A stretch of 64,000 nucleotides of DNA. Origin: Bacteroidota bacterium (GTDB taxonomy: Bacteria; Bacteroidota; Bacteroidia; 2-12-FULL-35-15). A program made the translations under genes and the position numbers. Numbering within the stretch: the stretch's first letter is position 1; each line of letters starts with the position of its first letter. This document shows positions 11,401 through 15,994 of the stretch, piece by piece. Below the pieces are notes generated by a model. The model made no database searches and was not told the DNA's origin. It saw only the letters and a list, made by a program, of their open reading frames with translations. The stretch covers positions 1 through 64,000 of the forward strand of contig JAOQAG010000001.1 of NCBI GenBank assembly GCA_025963715.1, in the 5' to 3' direction.

Positions 11401-11567
11401 TTGAAGTATATAATTCTATTGGTCAGCAGGTATTTACGAAATTGAACGCTACTGTTCATAAAGGAAAAATAGCGCTGGATTTTGCGGATAAAGCCAAAGG
11501 TATTTATTACATCAAGATCACTTCGGATACGGGGATTAATGTGGTGAAGAAGATTGTGAGATCGTAA
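2466..11567 (+). CDS. Giant T9SS-secreted adhesin with Ig-like, SprB and PKD repeats
   Basis: A 3033-residue secreted surface protein. Residues 1-22 are a signal peptide ending SRLFSQ. A beta-sandwich segment follows (about 23-255), then a fibronectin type III domain (about 258-349), a parallel-beta region starting TTGNWNTTSTW (350-1000), one divergent Ig-like domain, and twelve near-identical 91-residue Ig-like units (about 1075-2164, each with a conserved CAGTSVTFTATP and YQWKVNGVN). After that come a second GNW..STDW beta region, two SprB-type repeats (about 2690-2855), a PKD domain with FNFGDG-like WNFGDGSAD (about 2860-2935) and a type A T9SS sorting domain ending VVKKIVRS. The SprB repeats recall the gliding adhesin SprB; adhesion is inferred. 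The reading frame is intact throughout. Confidence 0.95.
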   Translation: MRIRNYALLISFLVLSSRLFSQTLANYTTTRTTGITYNSISSTGNAIDSWRYAAGGFSQDDNRSNPMDIGFDFWYNGARYTQFNVSVNGYVDFSNSTADGGPDGGDYSYDNTYFTENGSGTWLALAPFYDDMTAQGGTDALGNSIKYKVSGTAPNRVLTIEWIDMAVYLNTSPSLNFQVKLYETTGEIDFVYGTMTQGTNTFSYTCGINAATLANTPTAAQLKTQQTANSNTFNNTQQNALVTLPASNSQITFVPPLTTPAPSGAVTFTGVTQTGMTVNWPNWCSNEVGYVVYGSTDNVTFNYITQTAANATSYASTGLLPGTLYYWKVYAVTEGALSTALSGSQTTTAAGTVISITTGNWNTTSTWNCGCIPSASDNVTIANTHTVTVNSNAICNTLTIGQGASGILRIGNNATSRSVTANSNIIVNAGATFDVATGSNTTHTLTFGGNLTNNGTLNFAPDANSFCDITFTKNGNQTISGTATTNNFHFLTLSMGTSINNTLDITSTNFSATSDFLTLNTGVFKLSTTGTVAITPFTALTTIPNTAGITVNSATATVTFGAGIDLFGNLIVNNGTVNIGNANNENVASDGGVFQIFGGTVKVAGCYYSTDINTLAKFTISGGTLTLPTSGSTSTTIAPFQIDGVGSTFNMSGGTIIIERKGGGTSNLGYTVTGVTNSAVTGGTLQIGDASTPAAQTIDINSSCRVGNLLVNSANATGFLTTNSLLVAQNITIASGTLNANNLNFTLGGNWTNNSTFTPGTGTVIFSNSTGQTIGGSVVTAYRGLTIDDGGGVTLALNTSVAGALTFVAGVINTGTNKVTITTTGSVTGAGSTKFVNGFLEKNVATGTNVTRNYEVGYGSVDYLPVSLTFASVTTTGNVTAKANDGDHPNIATSCIDPTQSVNRYWQFTNTGTVFTNYSATCNFIGVGSDADAGSVPANYYMSVYNGTTWTMLTQGTTSTTSNQGTGATVLGALQVGQKISPVITVQPLPTTVCNNTIATFSVTATGAVSYQWQQNTGSGFTNLANGGIYSGVTTTTLTINPATTAMNTYQYRCILNASCGGSTISNAVILTVTPNVAASVAIAASPSTTICAGTSVTFTATPANGGTTPAYQWKVNGVNVGTNSPTYITTTLTNGNTVTCVMTSNAACVIGSPATSNTLTITVNPNLPVSMSIAASPATTICAGTSVTFTATPTNGGTTPAYQWKVNGVNAGTNSPTFITTTLTNGNTVTCVLTSNATCATGNPATSNTITMTVNPNLPVSVSIAASPSTTVCAGTSVTFTATPTNGGTTPAYQWKVNGVNAGTNSSTFTTTTLTNGNTVTCVLTSNATCATGNPATSNTITMTVNPNLPVSVSIAASPATTICAGTSVTFTATPTNGGTTPAYQWKVNGVNAGTNSPTFITTTLTNGNTVTCVLTSNATCATGNPATSNTITMTVNPNLPASVSIAASSTTICPGTNVTFTATPANGGTTPAYQWKLNGGNVGTNSATYSNTGLVNGDVVTCVMTSNATPCLTGSPATSNAVTITVNAALPVSISIAASPSSTICAGTSVTFTATPVNGGGSPSYQWKVNGVNAGTNSPVFTTATLTNGNTVTCVLTSTATCGTGSPATSNTITMTVNPNLPVSVSIAASPSTTICAGTSVTFTATPTNGGTTPAYQWKVNGVNAGTNSATFTSTTLNNSDAVTCVLTSNASCTTGNPATSNTITMTVNPNLPVSVSIAASPSSTVCAGTSVTFTTTPTNGGTTPAYQWKVNGVNAGTNSPTFVTTTLTNGNTVTCVLTSNATCATGNPATSNTITMTVNPNLPVSVSIAASPATTICAGTSVTFTATPTNGGTTPAYQWKVNGVNAGTNSPTFTTTTLTNGNTVTCVLTSNATCATGSPATSNTITMTVNPNLPVSVSIAASPAGTICFGTNVTFTATPTNGGTTPAYQWKVNGVNVGTSSTTYSSATLNNTDVVTCVLTSNATCATGNPATSNAITMSVNPSLPVSVSIAAGPSATICAGSSVTFTATPTNGGTTPTYQWQVNGVNAGTNSTTFTSTTLNNSDAVTCIVTSNATCATGSPATANTITMTVNPNLPVSVSIAASPAGSVCFGTTVTYTATPVNGGTTPSYQWKVNGTNAGTNSATYSSSAFANGDVVTCVLTSNATCVTGSPATSNSVTQIITTPGNWIGAVSTDWSNAANWCGGVPLSTTDVTIPSGTPFAPVLTAAADCKNIDIALGVVVDLNNNALNVYGAFSGSGFIKGSLTSNLNINAGTGSAGTFNMDQSVPGLSNNLNSIIMNRSGATATVGNTITVTGTIGISAGTLSTGNNLTLVSTASGTARVAQLNAGADITGNVTMQRFIPAGTDGWIFLGSAISGATLQQWDDDFITGGFPGSQYPTSVINPSITGYDETLPGIYDDGYTVPTITDPINTGTGYWTFIMGTPLIVDVTGPIQKNQITFPVTYTDDPAQPASEDGWNLLANPYPSTIDWDGPGWTKTHMNNAVYMYSPTLDQYTSYVGGIGTNGGSNLIASSQAFLVQSNASGPVLKLQETGKNAADGLFIRASSSASADDLIKLDLTGTGTYKDETVIHFNAGATTDFDLPYDAMKFFSLTSTVPGIATMLDTNNMSVNTYPLLTSDLSIPVKVKVGTSGTYTINVDSITRMPEGACVILHDLLNGTQTDLRTTTTYSFYISDTTVYPRFVINIGAPVYVASTPSSCNGNANGSAVALGHGSGPWTYTWQNAAGAVVQTHTAVTGADTLDHIVAGTYTVFINGNSGACATMAGTVVVNGADSIDVQANIINAGCAGDPDGAINVTSVNGGNAPYNYSWSNGITGITNSNITAGTYSLLVTDSAGCIQEQTYVVPQNSALTAGFVMSTDTVLLNANVPVIYNNTSTGGTTFTWNFGDGSADNNAASPAYLYKLPGTYTVTLIVSDGTCTDTVTQTIIVLPYYSDPGTTTGISESAKANEQIKTATNGDESDLIFDFDKNTELVIEVYNSIGQQVFTKLNATVHKGKIALDFADKAKGIYYIKITSDTGINVVKKIVRS
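5689..8955 (+). repeat. Array of twelve 273-bp Ig-like coding repeats
   Basis: Twelve consecutive in-frame units of 273 bases (91 codons) within the giant adhesin. The fifth unit is one codon short near AASSTTICPG and is adjusted elsewhere in the unit. Each unit carries two conserved cysteines, in (I/V)C.GT and VTCV. Units 3, 4 and 9 are nearly identical in DNA, while unit 5 and the last three have drifted most, the pattern expected from unequal crossing-over or gene conversion among central units. The same periodicity produces a ladder of antisense ORFs that should not be annotated. Confidence 0.93.
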
Positions 11568-11568
11568 A

Positions 11569-11608
11569 ACAGTTCAAAGTTCAAAGTTAGAAAGTTCAAA
11601 GTTTGCTG
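11569..11608 (+). repeat. TTCAAAGT array, left end of inverted-repeat element I
   Basis: Just past the giant gene's stop codon lies CAGTTCAAAGTTCAAAGTT, continued by two more TTCAAAGT-like units and ending TTTGCTG. The complementary array at 11970-11997 faces it, so the two bound a 430-base element. The same terminus recurs at 61080 and, degraded, at 50290. Confidence 0.7.
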
Positions 11609-11625
11609 AGTGCAGACGCTGTGTG

Positions 11626-11648
11626 AATCGCTTGCGCGATTATTTTTT
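11626..11648 (+). terminator. Candidate terminator after the giant adhesin
   Basis: AATCGC TTGC GCGATT forms a six-base-pair stem with a four-base loop and is followed by ATTTTTT. It lies 58 bases after the stop codon. The stem is short, so the call is moderate. Confidence 0.5.
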
Positions 11649-11675
11649 ACCACATTGCCAACCATTATTTAATAC

Positions 11676-11770
11676 TGTCATCCCGGGCTTGACCCGGGAT
11701 CTCATAAATGTTTGCGGAATCCATCATGCAGTTCTTAATAAACAGATCCTGGGTCAGGCCCGGGATGACA
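11676..11770. repeat. TGTCATCCCGGG inverted repeat, copy A
   Basis: The left arm TGTCATCCCGGGCTTGACCC and its continuation GGGATCT face the right arm AGATCCTGGGTCAGGCCCGG plus GATGACA across about 40 bases. Each arm is itself self-complementary (CCCGGG..CCCGGG). Related copies are at 18479, 21194, 26987, 44235 and 61240. It sits inside the TTCAAAGT-bounded element. Confidence 0.8.
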
Positions 11771-11967
11771 AACACAAAAAAGAATTTTTAATTTGTGTGA
11801 CCAACTATTTTTAAAAGAAGCAAACATATAAACCTTTCTTTGCGCCCTCGTGGTAAAAAATAGCTCCGAAGGAGCACACAGCAAAATCTCTTTTTCTTCT
11901 ACTTCTTAGTGTTTTCTCAGTGCCTTAGTGGTATAACGCGCTCCGAAGAAGCACACCCAGGATATGG

Positions 11968-12495
11968 TTAGCTAACTTTGAACTTTGAACTTTGAACCGA
12001 TTGCGTATTCACCCAGTACATCCACATCAAAAAAATAAAACCGTAAATGATGATCGTGAATGTGTAGGTATGATTAAACTCCGTCCAGGCGCGGGAATGA
12101 GTATCCAGGATCGCGAGTGCTACAATGCGGAACACATTCATCAGTTCAATTAAAATAATTCCGGTTGGAATATAGATCAGCTTTTTTTTCCAGTTGCCCG
12201 GGTATGCGATGATAAAACCGCTGAACTGCGCAAACAGCACAATACCGTTGCAGTTATCCCCGATCCACAAGCCGCCGGTGCCATCCACCCCGATCACACG
12301 ATCCACCCCGGTAAAAACAACATAACCCAGCGATTGCAAAATAAATTTACTGATGGTAATCGTCACATCCACCACAAAATGATCGGTAGTTTCATTGGGA
12401 TGCAGCCATAAATTATAAATGCAGTACCAGCCAAGGTATAGGAGGAAGATAGATATAAGAAAGCGGACAACCGGATTTTTAAAAAGAGTTTTCAT
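11968..12495 (-). CDS. Exosortase family transpeptidase, XrtX-like
   Basis: A 175-residue membrane protein with about five hydrophobic segments. The catalytic triad expected for exosortases/archaeosortases is in place: Cys82 in GDNCNGIVLFAQFSG, Arg123 in NVFRIVALAILD and His142 in FNHTYTFT. By family knowledge it would cut and transfer proteins bearing a short C-terminal sorting tail at the cytoplasmic membrane. The gene just upstream encodes exactly such a tail (PLDNG plus hydrophobic helix plus KK). The last residues, SSKFKVS and stop, are encoded by a TTCAAAGT intergenic repeat, so the native C-terminus was probably replaced. Membership of the XrtX subfamily is recognised from the sequence and neighbour, not tested. 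Confidence 0.85.
   Translation of the reverse strand: MKTLFKNPVVRFLISIFLLYLGWYCIYNLWLHPNETTDHFVVDVTITISKFILQSLGYVVFTGVDRVIGVDGTGGLWIGDNCNGIVLFAQFSGFIIAYPGNWKKKLIYIPTGIILIELMNVFRIVALAILDTHSRAWTEFNHTYTFTIIIYGFIFLMWMYWVNTQSVQSSKFKVS
11970..11997 (-). repeat. TTCAAAGT array, right end of element I
   Basis: On the plus strand this reads AGCTAACTTTGAACTTTGAA plus CTTTGAAC, the complement of the array at 11569. It overlaps the 3' end of the exosortase gene and supplies its final codons and stop. Confidence 0.7.
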
Positions 12496-12509
12496 GGAAA
12501 AGTAAAAAT

Positions 12510-12541
12510 AAAAAATCCCGTTTTAAGCGGGATTCTTTTTT
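12510..12541 (-). terminator. Terminator between the PID-CTERM gene and the exosortase gene
   Basis: On the minus strand AAAAAAGAATCCCGCTTAAA continues into ACGGGATTTTTTATTTTT. The stem AATCCCG/CGGGATT has A- and T-runs on either side, and the loop contains the TAA stop of the upstream small gene. It lies 14 bases before the exosortase start, so exosortase message from the upstream promoter would be read-through only. Confidence 0.8.
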
Positions 12542-12747
12542 AATGAGTCATATAATTTTTTACCGCCATAAGCCGCTCCGGCCAACAGCAATAGGATTAC
12601 GCCATTGTCGAGTGGAACAGGGCAGGGAGGAAACGGGCCTCCGCAAGGCAAAGGCGGCCCCATACCCATTCCGGCAGCTTTTGAAACTGTAACCATAAAT
12701 GGTGCTGCAAATAATATAAGTGTAAGTAATAGCTTTTTGATCGTCAT
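12523..12747 (-). CDS. Short PID-CTERM-type sorting substrate
   Basis: A 74-residue protein with a signal peptide (about 1-23, ending VSKAAG), a small glycine/proline-rich middle (GMGMGPPLPCGGPFPPCP, with two cysteines), then the motif PLDNG, a hydrophobic stretch VILLLLAGAAYGG and the basic tail KKLYDSLKKNPA. This tripartite tail is the pattern of PEP-CTERM-like signals, specifically the PID-CTERM form recorded in Bacteroidota. It lies immediately upstream of the exosortase. The mature part would be only about 25 residues, so it may be a model substrate, a peptide modification carrier or a regulator; its function is unknown. Its stop codon sits within a terminator hairpin. Confidence 0.85.
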   Translation of the reverse strand: MTIKKLLLTLILFAAPFMVTVSKAAGMGMGPPLPCGGPFPPCPVPLDNGVILLLLAGAAYGGKKLYDSLKKNPA

Positions 12748-12765
12748 ACCCTAATGCTTTGAAAG

Positions 12766-12773
12766 CAAATTTA
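12766..12773 (-). promoter_or_regulatory. Putative -7 box of the PID-CTERM gene
   Basis: The minus strand reads TAAATTTG, an exact TAnnTTTG match, ending 18 bases before the ATG. No -33 TTG at the usual distance was found. Confidence 0.4.
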
Positions 12774-12798
12774 TAATTAATTATTAATTATCCGAAAA

Positions 12799-15678
12799 TT
12801 ATTTTCTAACGTATTTTTTAGTGATCACTCCTTTTGAAGAAGCAATTTTGATAATATACATGCCTGAAAAATCAGAAGGCAAAGCCACATTTACTGTTTG
12901 TGTTTGTGCATCCACTGCAATTCCTTCCACAATGGTTTGACCCATGATGTTGGTTACTGTAATGGTGGCAGGAGTTGTTTCCGATAAGTTGAATGCGATC
13001 GAATTTCCTTCGGCAGTTGGCAATACCGTAACATTGTTTTCGAAATTAGCGCTCATGTCGCTTTTGGCAACAGCAACCGATTTACAATCTGCATTTTTAC
13101 TGAAATGTACAATAAAACGATCGCTGTTATCGCCCACATTCAATTGGAAAGAATATGAATTTACAGCTGTAAGATCCACTGTTTTATTCAATAATTTATC
13201 TTCCAGCTTAATGCAGGAATAATCGCTGATATTCTCAAAACCTGCAGCCGTAATTTTATACGAACCGGAAATACCTGCAGTTGTCTGGATCGGCATGGAG
13301 TAACTATCGTTTGATAAGCTGAATGAATTGATCACCGATTTTTTTGCATCGATCACAGAATAAATGCCCGGTGCCAGTTTGTTCGGGCTTTTTCTGTACG
13401 GGTGGTCGTTATCATCCCAGCCATCCGACGATACATCCGTTGCAGCCACTTTTAATACATGGCTGTATGTATTGCCTGCATCGTTGCCTGATAATTTTAA
13501 GGTAAAATAAGGTTCAGCAACTACTGCTTTGATAGAGCTGTTGGAAGAAGTTGTTTTTGCTGTTTCGAGGATGCGGAAATGCGGGGAGCTGGTTGTTGTG
13601 TATACCCAGAACCCTTGTGTAGCGCCAATCTCCGTTCCTGCACCATGTGTGGAATAGTTACCGGTAGTATAATCATACACATCATACGTGTTTAAGATCC
13701 CGGCAGACGCAGCCAATACCGATGTCCATGAAATGCTGGATGCAAACGGGTTTCCTACTAAATTGGAACCGGCGTTGTTAAAAGAAAGCAAACCGCTCAG
13801 ATCCTGGTTTCCCTGGTTGGGTACACCAATCGTGTTGATGGTGGTATTCGGTAAATTCGAGTAGCTGAAATCGCCCGCCATAAATACTTCAAATCCTTTT
13901 CCCGGTGTTAATGCAGTAGCTGCAGAAGTTACAGGAGAAAAATCATCCGCCGTTTCATCGTAGGTATATTGTGTAGGGTATTGGTTCGGAGGGCTGTAAC
14001 CATAATAAATAGCGGGGAACTCATTCGCCCAATCGCCAAACGTAGAGCTTTGTACCGGCGATGAAAAATCAGCCCAGGTAGTATCCCTTGTGGTTATAAA
14101 ACGTTGAATGGTAAAGTTTCCGGCAATCGCTCCTGATCCGGTGATCGGTGCAATGCGTGCTGTTTTGGAAGCGGTGGAATTCATTACAAATGTTCTGCCG
14201 CCGGTGTTGAATGTTCCGCCTGCCAGTGTAATGGCATCGTTTAAATTATAAGTTCCGCTGGCAATGTTTACGCCAGCACTGTTGTTGATGATCAGGTTTT
14301 CAAATGTAGTAGCTGTTCCTGCTATTGATTGTGCACCGGTTCCTAAAAACGTAACCGTACCGCCCTGTGGCGTAAATGTTCCGTTATTGGTCCAGTTGCC
14401 CTGTAAATTAATTCCAAAGTTACCTGCCGATGCATCCAGCGTGCTGGAGATGGAAAGGGAGCCGTTTACAGCCAGCATTCCCGCTAATGTTTTGGTACCG
14501 CTGCCGGTTACATCCACATTAAAATAAGTGATCCCCGATTTAATGGTTTGCGCACCTGCACCGCTGAATGTTACTTTACCGGTTGTAAGTGTATACGTTC
14601 CTGTTAACTCAGGTACGGTTGTTAATTTTCCAACTCTTAATTCCCCGCCGGTCATGGTAAGTCCGCCTGTACCGCTTAAACCGAATGTGCTGGCGTCTAA
14701 AATACCGGAAGAGATGTTCAGTAAGTTGCTTACTGTTGCATTTCCTGCCAGGGTAGCCGTTCCTGCTGCGTTTTTTGTAAGATTATAAAATGCAATGGCA
14801 CTTGTTCCGCCAATGGCCTGTGCACCGGTTCCGGTAAGAAATACCGTGTTGGTACCGGGTGTAAATGTTCCGTTATTGGTCCAGTTACCGCCTACCGAAA
14901 GGTCAAAGCCATTCGAATTCAATGTGTTAAGTGTATTGATCGTTAAGTTATTGGCAACAATCGTGGCAGCTGGAAGCGTTTTAATTCCGGCAGCTGCATT
15001 AATAATCCCAAGATTATAGTATCCGGAAACAGTGGTTGGGATCGCTCCTGTTGGATATTTTGCGTTCACGGTATTTCCAACTGCATTGGCAGTGAAGCTA
15101 CGGCCCGACATAAACCCAACAACTGTAAGGGTTAACACGCCGGTGCTGGAATTGATGAACGCAGCACCCGGAGCAGTATTTACCGTTCCTAATGTTAATG
15201 TACCAAGGTTGGTTACCGAAGCATTACCTGCAATAGCGGTAGCACCGGATTTTACAATGGTGGTTCCTGCGGAAATGGTCCTTACGGAGCTTACTGCAAA
15301 TGTGTAGGAAATGGTTGGTGAAAATGTACCTGTTCCGGAAATAGTAAAAACTCCCGGGCTGTTGATGAACTGAATGGCACCGGTGCCGTTTTCCACGCCG
15401 TTTACAATGTAATTTCCTTTGATGTTCAACACCATTCCGCTGGCTCCTTTTAAGGTTCCGTTCACGGTAAGGTTATTACATGGAGTGGTTACACTCAGGG
15501 TGATCGTATGCCCTGCAGCGATGGTTACATTGTCGGTTCCCGTAGGGATCCCGGCTGGCAACCAGCTTGTGGATGAATTCCATGCAGCAGGGCCTGCGCC
15601 CGCCGATACATAATTGGTACTATATGAGTGAAATGAAACGAGTAGTGAAATAACACAAATAGTAATAATTTTTTTCAT
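12799..15678 (-). CDS. Large T9SS type A surface protein with beta-repeat body
   Basis: A 959-residue secreted protein: an N-terminal signal peptide (about 1-20, ending SFHSYST), a first block beginning AGAGPAAWNSSTSWLPAGIP, and at least five imperfect repeats of the form NWTNNGTFTPG..TV.F.GTGAQ.I.G (about 260-560) typical of right-handed beta-helix or filamentous surface proteins. A C-terminal half contains TARIAPITGSGAIAGNFTIQ RFI, and a type A T9SS sorting domain ends with VITKKYVRK. The same RVA/RIA..G..QRFI block occurs in the giant adhesin, so the two are related in their second halves. No enzyme motif was seen. It is the first gene of a minus-strand run leading to the PID-CTERM/exosortase pair. 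Confidence 0.93.
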   Translation of the reverse strand: MKKIITICVISLLVSFHSYSTNYVSAGAGPAAWNSSTSWLPAGIPTGTDNVTIAAGHTITLSVTTPCNNLTVNGTLKGASGMVLNIKGNYIVNGVENGTGAIQFINSPGVFTISGTGTFSPTISYTFAVSSVRTISAGTTIVKSGATAIAGNASVTNLGTLTLGTVNTAPGAAFINSSTGVLTLTVVGFMSGRSFTANAVGNTVNAKYPTGAIPTTVSGYYNLGIINAAAGIKTLPAATIVANNLTINTLNTLNSNGFDLSVGGNWTNNGTFTPGTNTVFLTGTGAQAIGGTSAIAFYNLTKNAAGTATLAGNATVSNLLNISSGILDASTFGLSGTGGLTMTGGELRVGKLTTVPELTGTYTLTTGKVTFSGAGAQTIKSGITYFNVDVTGSGTKTLAGMLAVNGSLSISSTLDASAGNFGINLQGNWTNNGTFTPQGGTVTFLGTGAQSIAGTATTFENLIINNSAGVNIASGTYNLNDAITLAGGTFNTGGRTFVMNSTASKTARIAPITGSGAIAGNFTIQRFITTRDTTWADFSSPVQSSTFGDWANEFPAIYYGYSPPNQYPTQYTYDETADDFSPVTSAATALTPGKGFEVFMAGDFSYSNLPNTTINTIGVPNQGNQDLSGLLSFNNAGSNLVGNPFASSISWTSVLAASAGILNTYDVYDYTTGNYSTHGAGTEIGATQGFWVYTTTSSPHFRILETAKTTSSNSSIKAVVAEPYFTLKLSGNDAGNTYSHVLKVAATDVSSDGWDDNDHPYRKSPNKLAPGIYSVIDAKKSVINSFSLSNDSYSMPIQTTAGISGSYKITAAGFENISDYSCIKLEDKLLNKTVDLTAVNSYSFQLNVGDNSDRFIVHFSKNADCKSVAVAKSDMSANFENNVTVLPTAEGNSIAFNLSETTPATITVTNIMGQTIVEGIAVDAQTQTVNVALPSDFSGMYIIKIASSKGVITKKYVRK

Positions 15679-15710
15679 GAGTAGAATTTTAATGATAACG
15701 ACAATACTTA

Positions 15711-15718
15711 CAAATATA
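15711..15718 (-). promoter_or_regulatory. Putative -7 box of the 959-residue T9SS gene
   Basis: The minus strand reads TATATTTG, an exact TAnnTTTG match, 33 bases upstream of the start codon. No -33 TTG at normal spacing is present. Confidence 0.45.
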
Positions 15719-15965
15719 CATCAAGTTTTGCACCTATCTATTTTTGTTGAAAAAAAATGAGGCTAAAACTTGCGTTTACAATGTTAAAATACAGGCTAAA
15801 AATGGCAATTTTTTATTAAGTAGTTTGAGATTCTCGGCAGGCCGGAAAAAAAGATCGGTTATACCGGGTTTTTTTATGCTAACGAGAAACCGGTGGAATA
15901 GGTTTCATCTATATCCATGAAAATGAGGAACAAACATAAAAACAAACAGATACCTGATAAATTTC

Positions 15966-15973
15966 TATATTTG
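15966..15973 (+). promoter_or_regulatory. Putative -7 box at the head of the glycan locus
   Basis: TATATTTG, an exact TAnnTTTG match, 22 bases upstream of the Wzc-like gene's start. It is the best promoter candidate for the long plus-strand run that follows. Confidence 0.5.
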
Positions 15974-15994
15974 TGCCTCTCTTAAATTATTTGG

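Larger units (their letters stand above)
11568..11967. other. 400-base intergenic gap made of repeats
   Basis: No gene is seen between the giant adhesin and the exosortase gene; the gap separates two convergent transcripts. It contains the left TTCAAAGT array, a candidate terminator hairpin at 11626-11648, a TGTCATCCCGGG inverted repeat at 11676-11770, then CTTTGCGCCCTCGTGGTAAA and a TCTTAGTG / CTCAGTG / CCTTAGTGG run. These last two are common intergenic sequences in this phylum. Two near-identical blocks with GCTCCGAAGGAGCACAC follow, at about 11864 and 11940. Confidence 0.75.
15679..15994. other. 316-base divergent promoter region
   Basis: Separates the minus-strand T9SS gene from the plus-strand glycan locus. 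It carries one TATATTTG box for each direction (15711-15718 minus, 15966-15973 plus). Between them are a CGGT TAT ACCG mini-hairpin at about 15857 followed by a T-run, and AT-rich sequence. No small gene is seen. Confidence 0.6.

Noticed and set aside
11623-11814. ORF of 63 codons downstream of the giant adhesin
   Set aside because: Its sequence is the TGTCATCCCGGG inverted repeat read through; no start context or similarity.
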